Shown here: piece after piece, positions 11,174 to 19,588 of the stretch | Layout: every line of letters starts with the position of its first letter | Numbering within the stretch: position 1 is the stretch's first letter | Origin: Glaciihabitans tibetensis | Lineage (GTDB): Bacteria > Actinomycetota > Actinomycetes > Actinomycetales > Microbacteriaceae | Direction of reading: 5' to 3' | DNA: 64,000 bases | NCBI RefSeq assembly: GCF_003003265.1 | Contig: NZ_PVTL01000003.1 | Location: 248,001-312,000, forward strand | Notes under the pieces: model-generated | Database searches by the model: none | Told to the model about the DNA's origin: nothing | The model's input: only the letters and a program-made list of their open reading frames with translations | Translations under genes and position numbers: made by a program

Positions 11174-11273
11174 ACGATCACGATATTGGTCACGCGGGCA
11201 CTGGCCCCAGTGGCAGTCTTGCCACCTTTCGTGCGAGAACTGCCATTCCGCCCACCGCCGGCAGCTCAGTGCA

Positions 11274-11365
11274 CCAGCAGCACGGCCCACCAGCAGCACG
11301 TGCGCCAGCAGCACGTGCGCCAGCAGCGAGCGCACCGGCAGCGAGGTCCGCCAGCAGCACGTGCC
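11274..11365. repeat. Six-unit 15-bp tandem repeat array with CACGTG palindromes
   Basis: Six head-to-tail units of 15-16 bp built on CCAGCAGCACGTGCG lie at 11274, 11290, 11305, 11320, 11335 and 11351. Units two, three and six keep the 8-bp palindrome GCACGTGC; the others have drifted. The array fills the gap between the divergent HD and DUF998 genes and ends 11 nt before the DUF998 ATG. It could bind a regulator or be a slipped minisatellite. Confidence 0.9.
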
Positions 11366-11376
11366 AAGCTGGGCTC

Positions 11377-12105
11377 ATGGCCCCCGCGCGTCCGATGCTC
11401 CTTCGCCGCCGCCTGGCGACGGCTGCGATGATCGGCGTGGTGCTGTACGTGGTGGTCGACGTGATCCTGCAATTTCTCCCGCCGTACTACAGCCCGATCA
11501 GCGAGGCGGAGAGCAACCTCGCAGTGGGCCCCTACGGCTGGGTGATGAACCTCAACTTCCTGGCCCGCGCCGTGCTCAGCGGCTGTGCGATCGGCGCGCT
11601 CGCGCTGTCCGGCAACCCCGGGCGACTCCGCACGACGGGTCTCGTGCTGTTCGGGGTGGCAGGAATCCTCTCCGGATTGCTCGCGTTCTTTCCCACTGAC
11701 GTCGAAGCCGAACCATCGGCGAGCGTTGGGGGCGAGGCGGATGTCGCGGGGCTCAGCTCCGCGGCCCTCGCCACCACGACCGGGGCCGGAGCGGTGCACC
11801 TGGTGCTGGCCACCGCCGGGTTCCTCGCCGCGCTCGCGGCGTTCGCGCTGCTGACCGTGTGGCTGCGATCGGCCGGGGAACTCCGCCGGGCGTACCCGCT
11901 CGCCGTGGGGTTTCTGCTGCTTGCCATCGCCGGAATCGTGTTCCTCGGCGTCTCGATCGTGGCCGCCCCCGACGTTCTCGGCCTCGCCGAACGCATCTGC
12001 CTTGCGGGAATCCTCGGTTGGGTCTTTGCCGTGTGCGGCGTAGTGCGGGCCAGTCCAGGTCATGCCCTGCCGGACGGCGCTCCGGCCACGACCGTCAGCC
12101 TCTGA
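11377..12105 (+). CDS. DUF998 family membrane protein
   Basis: A 242-residue integral membrane protein with six or seven predicted helices and the DUF998 pattern (ISEAESNLAVGPYGWVMN after helix one, then FGVAGILSGLLAFFPTD). The function of the family is unknown. ATG 11377 is the first start after the tandem repeat array; the frame stays open through the repeats but that part is only low-complexity Ala/Arg/Gln. The 3' end overlaps the convergent DUF6510 gene by 11 nt. Confidence 0.8.
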   Translation: MAPARPMLLRRRLATAAMIGVVLYVVVDVILQFLPPYYSPISEAESNLAVGPYGWVMNLNFLARAVLSGCAIGALALSGNPGRLRTTGLVLFGVAGILSGLLAFFPTDVEAEPSASVGGEADVAGLSSAALATTTGAGAVHLVLATAGFLAALAAFALLTVWLRSAGELRRAYPLAVGFLLLAIAGIVFLGVSIVAAPDVLGLAERICLAGILGWVFAVCGVVRASPGHALPDGAPATTVSL

Positions 12106-12352
12106 ACTGCACCCCGTCGACGCCTCGCAGGTCCAGCCACGCGCCCCCCGGGGCATCCACCACAATCATCAACACGTCTTCGCATCGTTCGCAGCGCACC
12201 ACGAAGCCCATGGGATCGGGGTACACCAGCTCCCGCGCGAGGGCTGCCCGGGTGCCGCATCCGCTGCACTGCACAATCGCGCTCGTCGTGTCGAGACGGA
12301 AGTACTCGGACAGGATCCCTGCCAGGGCGTTTCCGTCGACACGGGCGGACAT
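12095..12352 (-). CDS. DUF6510 small zinc-ribbon protein
   Basis: An 85-residue protein with two CxxC knuckles (CSGCG...CERCE) about 29 residues apart, indicating a zinc ribbon. The N-terminal half is short and helical (GNALAGILSEYF). It starts with a TAATG overlap on the stop of the ferredoxin reductase, so it belongs to the same transcript as that enzyme and the sulfite-oxidase-like gene. The role is unknown; a small accessory or regulatory partner of the redox pair is an inference from this coupling. Confidence 0.8.
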   Translation of the reverse strand: MSARVDGNALAGILSEYFRLDTTSAIVQCSGCGTRAALARELVYPDPMGFVVRCERCEDVLMIVVDAPGGAWLDLRGVDGVQFRG

Positions 12353-13080
12353 TATTTACCGCCGAACCGTTCGGTCTTGATCGTCAGCGGCGCGAAGATC
12401 CGCAGGCCCACCATGATGTCTGCGACGGTCTCGACGAAGCCGGTCGGACCGCACACGAAGGCCACCGGGTTCTCCTCGCGCGAAAAAGCGTCTGCGGCGA
12501 TCGCGGCCGTGGTGATCCGGGCAGGAGCGATTGGCCAGTCCGGCGGCGCCTGGCGTGTGTACACGTAGGTGACACGCAGGTGGGGTGACTCGGCGAGGGC
12601 CCTGAGTTCATCCGCGAAGAACACATCGCGCGGGCTCCGCACTGAATACAGCAGGTGAAAGGGCACGGTGCTGCCGGATGTCTCGTGGCTGCGGATCATC
12701 GCCATGAGCGGCACGATTCCCGATCCACCGGCAATTAACTGCACGGGGGCGGTATCGGTGGGGTGCCAGACGAAGTAGGTACCGAGGGGACCCCGCACCT
12801 CGAGCTGATCGCCGGCGCGCAGTTCTTCCACGAGGTAGGGCGAGACCTCGCCGGTGGGGAGGCGGTCAACCGCGAGTTCGATGCGTTCGCCGTCGCCGAC
12901 CGAGGCGATCGAGTACGAGCGCACGGCCGTGTAGCCGTCCTCCGCCGTGAGGCGCACGTCGAGGTGTTGCCCGGCTATGTTTCCGGGCCAGCCGGGAACA
13001 TCCAGCTGGATACTGCGCGCTGAAGGCGTCTGGATCCGAGTTTCCACCACGGTGCCCACCTTCCAGAGTTCGTCTACCAA
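12352..13080 (-). CDS. Ferredoxin-NADP+ reductase-type flavoprotein
   Basis: About 242 residues with an FAD-binding domain (RSYSIAS motif for the flavin, near residue 55) and an NAD(P)-binding domain (IAGGSGIVPLMAMIR, then FVCGPTGFVETVADIM). No iron-sulfur domain is present. The start is not certain: TTG 13080, 10 nt after the upstream stop, gives the normal N-terminus; a GTG seven codons later is possible. It is co-transcribed with the molybdenum oxidoreductase before it, for which it probably acts as the electron partner. Confidence 0.85.
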   Translation of the reverse strand: MVDELWKVGTVVETRIQTPSARSIQLDVPGWPGNIAGQHLDVRLTAEDGYTAVRSYSIASVGDGERIELAVDRLPTGEVSPYLVEELRAGDQLEVRGPLGTYFVWHPTDTAPVQLIAGGSGIVPLMAMIRSHETSGSTVPFHLLYSVRSPRDVFFADELRALAESPHLRVTYVYTRQAPPDWPIAPARITTAAIAADAFSREENPVAFVCGPTGFVETVADIMVGLRIFAPLTIKTERFGGK

Positions 13081-13090
13081 CGCAGTCCGT

Positions 13091-13684
13091 CTACCAATAC
13101 CGCTGCTCGAGCCACGGGTCACCGTAGATGTGATAACCGTTCTGCTCCCAGAAGCCGGGGTCGTCGGTGGCAACCATGCGGAGCCCGTGAACCCACTTGG
13201 CGCTCTTCCAGAAGTAAAGGTGGGGTACCAGCAACCGAGCCGGGCCACCGTGCTCGGGGTCAAGGGGCTCGCCCTCGAAGCTGGTGGCGATCCAGGCTTT
13301 GCCGTCCATGAGGTCGGCGAGCGGCATGTTCGTGGTGTAGCCACCGTAGGAGTGCACCATCACATACGCGTTGGTGGTATCGACGCCCGCGAACAGGGTG
13401 TCGAGAGAGACGCCGCTCCAGGTGGTGCCGAGCTTCGACCAGCGGGTCACGCAGTGGATGTCGGTGTGGATGTCTTCCTGGGGGAGCGCGTTCAGTTGCT
13501 CCCAGTTCCAGGCATGTACCTCGCCGGACTCGGTCTGGATACTGAAGGTCCAGTCGGCCAGGTCAACAACCGGCGTCGGACCCGCGGAGAGCACGGGGAA
13601 GTCTTCTGTGAGGTATTGCCCGGGCGGAAGTTCGGGATTCTCCTCCCGCTTTCGCCCGAAGAATCCACGAGAAATTACTGCCAT
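13091..13684 (-). CDS. Sulfite-oxidase-like molybdopterin oxidoreductase
   Basis: A 197-residue protein with the oxidoreductase molybdopterin-binding fold. The Mo-ligand cysteine lies in DIHCVTRWSKLGTTWSG (about residue 78). Downstream motifs GGYTTNMPLADL and HGGPARLLVPHLYFWKSAKW are typical of the small sulfite-oxidase-like (YedY-related) group. There is no signal peptide and no heme or dimerisation domain, so it should be a cytoplasmic enzyme of unknown substrate. It leads a three-gene operon with the reductase and the DUF6510 protein, and lies close to a cofactor biosynthesis cluster. Confidence 0.88.
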   Translation of the reverse strand: MAVISRGFFGRKREENPELPPGQYLTEDFPVLSAGPTPVVDLADWTFSIQTESGEVHAWNWEQLNALPQEDIHTDIHCVTRWSKLGTTWSGVSLDTLFAGVDTTNAYVMVHSYGGYTTNMPLADLMDGKAWIATSFEGEPLDPEHGGPARLLVPHLYFWKSAKWVHGLRMVATDDPGFWEQNGYHIYGDPWLEQRYW

Positions 13685-13874
13685 GTGACACTCCTTCGGT
13701 TACGACTACCCTAGCGAAACCCCGGGGTCCGGCGCAGCGGCGGCCGGCGCGAAGATTGCGCCGACCATACGTCTTATGGGCGGTTTTTCGTCACCCGATT
13801 CGGGCGACGAAGCGGTGCTGGGGTCGCAGTAGCGTGCCCCTCGAGACCATTCAACGGGCTCGCAGGGAGGAATC

Positions 13875-14363
13875 ATGAACACCACTCGAGACGCCACGGA
13901 CACTAGAGCCGGGGCCCGGAAATCAGGCGCTGGCACGCAAACAGCGGAAGACACGACATGGGGAGGAACGCAGGAGTCGACCGGCTGGCTGGGCTGGATC
14001 GCCTTCGCCGGCATCGTCATGTTGATGATGGGCACCTTCCACGCCATTCAGGGCCTGGTCGCCCTGTTCCAGGACTCGTACTACCTCGTTCAGGAATCGG
14101 GACTCGTGGTACAGGTCGACTACACGGCGTGGGGCTGGATTCACCTCGCCGTCGGCGTGCTCGTTCTGTGCGCCGGCATCGCGCTGATTGCAGGGCAGCT
14201 GTGGGCCCGCATCGTCGCAGTCATCCTGGCATTCGGCAGCGCGCTCGTGAACATCACGTTCCTGGCCGCCTACCCCATCTGGTCGCTGGCCATGATCGCG
14301 CTCGACGTGCTGATCATCTGGGCAGTTACCGTGCACGGCAACGAGATGAAGGTTGACGCCTGA
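13875..14363 (+). CDS. DUF7144 family four-helix membrane protein
   Basis: A 162-residue protein with a hydrophilic, Thr-rich N-terminus of about 35 residues and four transmembrane helices (GWIAFAGIVMLMMGTFHAIQGL, then WGWIHLAVGVLVLCAG). This matches the actinobacterial DUF7144 family, whose function is unknown. The ATG follows CAGGGAGGAATC, a strong ribosome-binding site. The gene stands alone and is followed by a long perfect stem-loop. Confidence 0.8.
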   Translation: MNTTRDATDTRAGARKSGAGTQTAEDTTWGGTQESTGWLGWIAFAGIVMLMMGTFHAIQGLVALFQDSYYLVQESGLVVQVDYTAWGWIHLAVGVLVLCAGIALIAGQLWARIVAVILAFGSALVNITFLAAYPIWSLAMIALDVLIIWAVTVHGNEMKVDA

Positions 14364-14403
14364 CCGTTTTAGGACCATCCGTAAGTTCCGTGTGCACCAG
14401 CAG

Positions 14404-14441
14404 CGCAGCGTCCCTTCGCCCGCCAGGGTGGGGACGCTGCG
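14404..14441 (+). terminator. Stem-loop after the DUF7144 gene, probable terminator
   Basis: An exact 11-bp stem, CGCAGCGTCCC at 14404-14414 pairing with 14431-14441, encloses a 16-nt loop. It lies 40 nt after the membrane protein gene and about 100 nt before moaD. No long T-run follows, which is common in high-GC hosts. Confidence 0.6.
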
Positions 14442-14537
14442 TTGACGTGCGCTGTCGGAACGGTTCGGCGGGTGCGTCGCTTAGGCTGGTTCCCCGGCCG
14501 CGAGTTGCACGGGCGGGGAAAGAGTGCGGAGAACACG

Positions 14538-14873
14538 GTGACTGCGGACCAGACGATATCGGTGCCGAGCACCACCCGGGTCGCGGTGCGGTACTTCGCG
14601 GCGGCCGCCGAGGCTGCGGCGCGTGAGGAAGAAACTCTCGAGGTGCCGGTGGGGCCACCGGCCGGCGCGATAGAGGGTGGGACGGTCGATGCGATAGCGA
14701 GCGCAACCGCGACCGTCGGCGACCTTCGTGGTCTGCTCGTCCAGCGCTATGGGGACGACATGGCCCGCGTGCTGGCATCCGGGTCGTTCCTGGTCGACGG
14801 GGTCGTCAGTCGCGACGACGCGCGCACGCTCGGCGCTCGGGTCGACGTGTTGCCACCGTTCGCCGGCGGGTAG
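14538..14873 (+). CDS. moaD: MoaD/ThiS-like sulfur carrier (molybdopterin synthase small subunit)
   Basis: About 111 residues of the beta-grasp ubiquitin-like fold ending in the GlyGly tail (VLPPFAGG) that is adenylated and thiocarboxylated to carry sulfur for molybdopterin synthesis. The strand RVAVRYFAAAAEAA and the VGDLRGLLVQRYG helix fit MoaD. GTG 14538, after GCGGAGAACAC, gives the proper domain start; the longer frame upstream is spurious. It probably partners MoaE and MoeZ encoded nearby on the other strand. The insert PVGPPAGAIEGGTVDAIASAT makes it longer than a minimal MoaD. Confidence 0.85.
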   Translation: MTADQTISVPSTTRVAVRYFAAAAEAAAREEETLEVPVGPPAGAIEGGTVDAIASATATVGDLRGLLVQRYGDDMARVLASGSFLVDGVVSRDDARTLGARVDVLPPFAGG

Positions 14874-14913
14874 CTTCAAGCTAACGCGGTGCCGGGCCTA
14901 ACGCTGCACCGGC

Positions 14914-15501
14914 CTATCGCGGTGCCGTCCGCTGACCGACCGCGTACTCCAGTTCGACCAGCCCGGCCGAGAATCGCGTTGTGTTCCGCAGCCTGAGCGG
15001 CAGAGTGCCGACATCCGCGGGAAATACTGCACGGCCCGTGCCGATGGCAACCGGAGCAACGACAAGGCGCACGACGTCGACCAGACCGGCTCGGAAGAGA
15101 TCGTCGGTCAACGTGAGGCTGCCCCAGATGATCAGGTCGCCGTCGGTTGATGCCTGAATTTTCGGTATCACATCGGTAAGCTCGCCGGACTCGATGGCAG
15201 CCTCGTTGAAGCTGCCCCAGGGCGCCGACGTAAGGGTGCGGGAAAATACGTGTTTCGGCAGGGCGTTGATACTCGGGGCGACCACCTCGTGCACGGCTAC
15301 CGGGGTCGGCCAGTAGGCGACGAACATCTCGTAGGTGCGTGCCGCGAGTACGATCGCGCCAGCCTGCTCGATCCAACCCAGGTTGCTCCGGTCGAAGTCG
15401 GAGGAATCGCCGTCCAGACCCTCCAGGATGTCGAACTCGCCCCGGTCGTTCGCAGCGAAGCCGTCGACGCTGACGAACTGTTGCACGACGACGTTTCCCA
15501 C
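14914..15501 (-). CDS. Dihydrofolate reductase-like (RibD C-terminal fold) protein
   Basis: About 195 residues of the DHFR/RibD_C superfamily: N-terminal VVVQQFVSVDGFAA, middle AGAIVLAARTYEMF, and DLIIWGSLTLTDDLFRAGLVD with the strand-Gly-helix nucleotide site. Many actinobacterial paralogues exist with unknown substrates; it is not a true FolA. GGAGG is followed by ATGCCC and then GTG, so the GTG (end 15501) is correctly spaced; the ATG two codons earlier touches the ribosome-binding site. It is divergent from the ketoacyl synthase gene. Confidence 0.8.
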   Translation of the reverse strand: MGNVVVQQFVSVDGFAANDRGEFDILEGLDGDSSDFDRSNLGWIEQAGAIVLAARTYEMFVAYWPTPVAVHEVVAPSINALPKHVFSRTLTSAPWGSFNEAAIESGELTDVIPKIQASTDGDLIIWGSLTLTDDLFRAGLVDVVRLVVAPVAIGTGRAVFPADVGTLPLRLRNTTRFSAGLVELEYAVGQRTAPR

Positions 15502-15675
15502 GGGCATCCTCCGTTGCTGTTGTGTCTCGCGTGCGAGGGTCGCATTCGCTTTCTGTGTTTGTCCAGCCGTTGCGCCCGGGTAATTCGTGCAAGAGGATGT
15601 CAGCCTCACAGCACCGATGGCTCGAACCCGAAACGAGGCCTCCATGTTTTCATCTGCCGTAGTCAGGACGCCACC

Positions 15676-16788
15676 ATGGTTCTGATGCAGGATTCGCCCC
15701 CAACGACCCCGATCGCCACTGTGCGGTTGCCCGTCGTCGGAAGCCTGGCGGTCGCCGCGGGCCCCGGCGGCTCGTCGCTCGCCGAACGGATCTCCGCCCC
15801 CGCGGTCGGCACCGGCGCGACCATACTCGGCCTCGGCTCCTACGTCCCCACCCGTGTGGTGACCAACGAGGAGGTAGGCACTCCCGCCGGCGTGACCGCG
15901 GAATGGATCGAGGGCAAAACCGCCATTCGCGAGCGCCGCTGGGCGGGCGACGACCAGGCGACCTCCGACCTCGCGATCCGTGCCGGTGCGCGCGCCATCG
16001 CCGACGCGGGCATCCGCGCTGACCAGTTGCGGCTGATTGTTGTCGCGACCTCCACCCCAGACCAGTCGCAGCCCCCTACCGCGGCTTATGTGCAGCGCGC
16101 GCTCGGCGCCGATAACGCGGCGGTGTTCGACCTGAACGCGGTTTGCAGTGGATTCGTTTTTGCGCTCGGTGTTGTCACGCAGATGGTCGCCGCGACCGGC
16201 GGACTCGCCCTCGTCATCGGCGCAGACGTCTATTCGCGGATATTGAACCGGCAGGACCGGCGCACCGCCATCCTGTTCGGTGATGGCGCCGGGGCGGCAG
16301 TGGTCGGTCACTCGTCCAAGTGCGAGGGGCACCGATTGATTGCGACCGGAATGCACAGCTTCGGTGACCTGACCGACATCATTGGGGTTCCGGCGGGCGG
16401 GAGCCGGTTGCCGATCGGGCCGGACGTGAGCGAAGAGCTCAGGTACTTCGGTATGGACGGGCGCGCGGTGCGCACCTTCGTCGCGGAGAATATGCCGGAC
16501 ATGATCCTCTCGTTCCTGGCGAAGAATGGGTTGTCCCTCAGCGACATCCACCATTTCATTCCACACCAGGCCAACGGCATGATGCTGCGCGACCTGGTGT
16601 CGGCGCTGGAGATGCCGGCCGTCGCCACACACCTGACGCTGGAGCACTACGGCAACACCGGTGCGGCGTCGATTCCGATTACGCTCGACGCCGCGTACGC
16701 CGCCGGGCGCGTGAAAAAGGGCGAGATCGTCTTGCTCGCCGGGTTCGGTGGGGGGATGTCGGTGGGGATGACGCTGCTGCGCTGGTAG
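15676..16788 (+). CDS. Beta-ketoacyl-ACP synthase III (FabH-like)
   Basis: A 370-residue KAS III enzyme with the full catalytic triad: Cys157 (NAVCSGFVF), His297 (HFIPHQAN) and Asn327 (HYGNTGAAS). It condenses an acyl-CoA with malonyl-ACP. About 45 extra residues precede the core (GATILGLGSYVPTRVV begins near 48). It is not in a fab operon and sits among molybdenum cofactor genes, so it may be a second FabH with a special acyl primer or a secondary-metabolite enzyme. ATG 15676 was chosen; ATG 15685 is an alternative. Confidence 0.88.
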   Translation: MVLMQDSPPTTPIATVRLPVVGSLAVAAGPGGSSLAERISAPAVGTGATILGLGSYVPTRVVTNEEVGTPAGVTAEWIEGKTAIRERRWAGDDQATSDLAIRAGARAIADAGIRADQLRLIVVATSTPDQSQPPTAAYVQRALGADNAAVFDLNAVCSGFVFALGVVTQMVAATGGLALVIGADVYSRILNRQDRRTAILFGDGAGAAVVGHSSKCEGHRLIATGMHSFGDLTDIIGVPAGGSRLPIGPDVSEELRYFGMDGRAVRTFVAENMPDMILSFLAKNGLSLSDIHHFIPHQANGMMLRDLVSALEMPAVATHLTLEHYGNTGAASIPITLDAAYAAGRVKKGEIVLLAGFGGGMSVGMTLLRW

Positions 16789-16809
16789 TCAGGCGTACGC
16801 ACCGCGGAA

Positions 16810-17244
16810 CTAGATGCCCACCCACTCCGTTGCGCCGTCGGCGAGGTACTGGCGCTTCCAGATGGGCACGCTCGATTTGATCAGTTCGACGAGGCGCTCG
16901 CAGGCAGCGAAGGCCTCGGCCCGGTGAGCAGCGGCAACGCTAGCGACCAAGGCGACATCGCCGATCGCAAGGGCGCCGATGCGGTGCCCAGCGGAAACGA
17001 GCAGCCCCGTCTCCGCCGCAACCGTTTCGCAGCATTCCCGTAGGAAGCGTTCGGCCTCGGGGTGCGCGGAGTATTCGAGCGACAGCACGGCTGCGCCGTG
17101 ATCGTGGTTGCGGATGACCCCGCGGAATGTCACGACGGCGCCACTGGTCTCCGATTCGACCCACCGCTCGAAGTCCTCGGTCAGGAGCACGTCACTGGAT
17201 ACCACCGCAAGCACGCGGGCGTTTGCGGTCGATGGGTCACTCAT
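16810..17244 (-). CDS. moaE: Molybdopterin synthase catalytic subunit
   Basis: A 144-residue MoaE that converts cyclic pyranopterin monophosphate to molybdopterin with sulfur from MoaD. Family motifs are clear: GAVVTFRGVIRNHDHG, LEYSAHPEAE, AGHRIGALAIGDVALVASVAAAHR, and the C-terminal PIWKRQYLADGATEWVG. The ATG at 17244 overlaps the stop of the moaC-mogA fusion, so the two are translationally coupled; an ATG nine codons further up is less likely. It is last in the moeZ/moeA/moaC-mogA/moaE series on the minus strand. Confidence 0.95.
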   Translation of the reverse strand: MSDPSTANARVLAVVSSDVLLTEDFERWVESETSGAVVTFRGVIRNHDHGAAVLSLEYSAHPEAERFLRECCETVAAETGLLVSAGHRIGALAIGDVALVASVAAAHRAEAFAACERLVELIKSSVPIWKRQYLADGATEWVGI

Positions 17245-18361
17245 GGCGGCCGCCTCCACTGATCTGGGCAACGAGGTGATCGAGCAGGCCGTCGAGCACG
17301 GAGAGGCCGTCCTTCACCCCGCCCGGCGAGCCCGGCAAATTGACGACCACGGTTCCGTTCGCCGTGCCCGCGAGACCACGGCTGAGCGCGGCGGTCGGCG
17401 TGACCGCCATGCCACGCGCACGAATCGCCTCCGCAATCCCGGGCAATTCTCGGTCGAGCAGGGGTCGAGTGGCTTCGGGGGTGGCGTCGGTGGGGCTGAG
17501 GCCGGTGCCGCCGGTGCTGACGAGAACCGCGGGCCGCGTGGCTACCACCCGGGCGAGTTCCGCGGCGATGGCGGAGTCCGCGACGACGGTGACAGCGTCC
17601 ACCGCGTAGCCGTGGGCGGTGAGCCAGTGCTCGATGGTCGGTCCGGTGGTGTCCTCGCGCGTTCCGGCAGCGCCACCGGTGGAGGCGACCACGACGGCGG
17701 CGGTGCGCGGGCGGGGCGTGCCCGAGGTCGCCGAGGAGACCGGGTCGGCAGTCGCGCCGGAGACCGAGGCGGATGTCGCACCGGGGACTGACGCGGATGT
17801 CGAGCCGGGCTCAGCGGCCCCCTCGCGATCCGCCCGCGTCCAGTGCCCTCGCTTGCCCCCGGTCTTGTCCTGCAGCTGGATGTCGGTGAGGATCGCACCG
17901 GGATCCAGCGCTTTCACCATGTCGTGCAGCGTCAGCCCGGCGATCGCAACGGCGGTGAGGGCCTCCATCTCCACGCCCGTCTGGCCGGTGGTTTTCGCCG
18001 TCGCAGTGATCTCGATCGCATCCGCCGCAAACACGAAGTCGATCTTCACCGAGCTGAGCGGTATCTGGTGGCAAAGGGGGATGAGCTCCGAGGTCTTCTT
18101 GGCGCCGGAGATACCCGCGATGCGCGCCGTTGCCAGTACGTCGGCCTTCGGCATGTTGTCGGCGCGCACCAGAGCGATCACGTGCGGGAGCAGCTCTATT
18201 CTTCCGGAGGCGATGGCTGTGCGGGTTGTGATCGCCTTGTCCCCGACATCCACCATTCGGGCACGCCCGTCAGAGTCGAGGTGGGTCAGACCACTCGGTG
18301 AGGCGGCATGATCGTCGGGCGAGGCGGGGTGTGCGCCGGCGGTAGGGATCGACTCAGTCAC
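17237..18361 (-). CDS. moaC: MoaC-MogA/MoaB fusion protein of molybdenum cofactor synthesis
   Basis: A 374-residue two-domain protein. Residues 20-185 are MoaC, forming cyclic pyranopterin monophosphate; visible motifs are RMVDVGDKAITTRTA, ISGAKKTSELIPLCHQIPL and GVEMEALTAVAIAGLTLHDM...LQDKTGGK. Residues 220-370 are a MogA/MoaB-type molybdopterin adenylyltransferase (STGGTGLSPTDATPEATRPLL; NLPGSPGGVKDG). A Ser/Ala/Thr/Gly linker of about 35 residues joins them, itself built from repeats in the DNA (17750-17815). GTG 18361 overlaps the moeA stop by 4 nt. The fusion ties an early and a late step of the pathway together. Confidence 0.93.
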   Translation of the reverse strand: MTESIPTAGAHPASPDDHAASPSGLTHLDSDGRARMVDVGDKAITTRTAIASGRIELLPHVIALVRADNMPKADVLATARIAGISGAKKTSELIPLCHQIPLSSVKIDFVFAADAIEITATAKTTGQTGVEMEALTAVAIAGLTLHDMVKALDPGAILTDIQLQDKTGGKRGHWTRADREGAAEPGSTSASVPGATSASVSGATADPVSSATSGTPRPRTAAVVVASTGGAAGTREDTTGPTIEHWLTAHGYAVDAVTVVADSAIAAELARVVATRPAVLVSTGGTGLSPTDATPEATRPLLDRELPGIAEAIRARGMAVTPTAALSRGLAGTANGTVVVNLPGSPGGVKDGLSVLDGLLDHLVAQISGGGRHE

Positions 18362-19581
18362 AGGTCCACGGTCTCCACGAGGTCGCCCTCGTTCAGTTCG
18401 ATGACGTGCGCGGGCACGTCGAGTAGTACGTCGGAAGCGGCAAGTCCGGCAACGAGGTGCGATCCCGGGCCTGCCACAACCTCTACTCTTCCATCCGCGC
18501 GGATGCGACCGCGAAGAAACTGGCGCTTGCCCGGTACGGAGCGCAGCGCGGCACTCAGCGCGCGGCGGTGGCGCGCGGCGGCAGGCAGGCCGGCCAGGGC
18601 GCGGAGGATCGGGGCGAGGAACACCTCGAACGAGATCTGGGTGCTCACCGGGTTGCCGGGGAAACCGAGCACGGGCACGCCCTGGAACTCGCCCGTGGCC
18701 TGCGGCCCTCCCGGCTGCATCGCAATGTGTCCGACGTGGGCGCCGAGCGGGCCGAGCACTTCGCGCACGACTTCGTGGTCGCCCATCGAGATGCCGCCAG
18801 AGGTAACGATCAGATCTGCCGTTGACGCCGCCCACTCGAGCGCGACGAGCATCGCTTCTGGATCGTCGACGACGCGGTGGGTGGTCGCGACGACGGCCCC
18901 GGCGGAGATGATGGCGGCCACGAGAGCAATCCCGTTCGCGTCGTACACCTGGCCGGGTAACGCGTGCTCGCCCGGCGCGATCAGCTCTGCGCCCGTGGTG
19001 ATTACGGCGACCCGCAGCCGCCTCTTAACCTCGATGTCGGTTATTCCGGCGGCGGCGAGCACCGCGAGATGCCGTGATCCGAGCCGGATGCCGGCGGGAA
19101 GCAGGGTGTCTCCGGCGTGGGCGTCGCTCCCGCGGTTGCGCACGTACTCACCGACGGCCCGGGCACGGCCGATCGTGACCGTTTCGGCGTCGGTGAAGAG
19201 AGTGACCGAGGTGTCTTCGACGGGCACCACCGTGTTCGCGCCGTCGGGAACCACAGCCCCGGTCATGATGCGCACCGCGGTGCCGGGCAGCAGGCGCGCG
19301 GGAGTGCCCGGGCGTGCGGCCACCTCGCCCACGATCGGCAAGGTCGCCGGGATGCTCGCGAGATCCTCCGCGTGCACGGCGAAACCGTCCATCTGCGAGT
19401 TGCGGAACAGGGGCAGATCGACGGGGGAGAGCACCGGCGCCGCGGTGACCCGGCCGAGTGCGTCCGCCAGCGGCACCTGCTCGGAGCCGAGCGTGCCGAG
19501 CGTCGGGGTCAGCAGGTCGAGGATGAGTTCGGCGTGCTGGTCTACGGAGGTGTCTGCCTGGTCGTGAGGGTGCGCATTCAT
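18358..19581 (-). CDS. moeA: Molybdopterin molybdenumtransferase
   Basis: A 407-residue MoeA that inserts molybdate into adenylated molybdopterin. Signature segments include LPLFRNSQMDGFAV, IMTGAVVPDGANTVVPVE, VYDANG, ITSGG-like VTSGGISMGDHEVV, MQPGGP and FPGNPVSTQISFEVF. Four domains are present in the normal order. The ATG at 19581 lies 7 nt after the moeZ stop, and the 3' end overlaps the moaC-mogA GTG. This makes a tight moeZ-moeA-moaC/mogA-moaE operon; moaA is not in the window. Confidence 0.95.
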   Translation of the reverse strand: MNAHPHDQADTSVDQHAELILDLLTPTLGTLGSEQVPLADALGRVTAAPVLSPVDLPLFRNSQMDGFAVHAEDLASIPATLPIVGEVAARPGTPARLLPGTAVRIMTGAVVPDGANTVVPVEDTSVTLFTDAETVTIGRARAVGEYVRNRGSDAHAGDTLLPAGIRLGSRHLAVLAAAGITDIEVKRRLRVAVITTGAELIAPGEHALPGQVYDANGIALVAAIISAGAVVATTHRVVDDPEAMLVALEWAASTADLIVTSGGISMGDHEVVREVLGPLGAHVGHIAMQPGGPQATGEFQGVPVLGFPGNPVSTQISFEVFLAPILRALAGLPAAARHRRALSAALRSVPGKRQFLRGRIRADGRVEVVAGPGSHLVAGLAASDVLLDVPAHVIELNEGDLVETVDL

Positions 19582-19588
19582 GGTCACG

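Noticed and set aside
11274..11365. CRISPR-like array
   Set aside because: Units are 15 bp with no spacers, and there are no cas genes. It is a simple tandem repeat.
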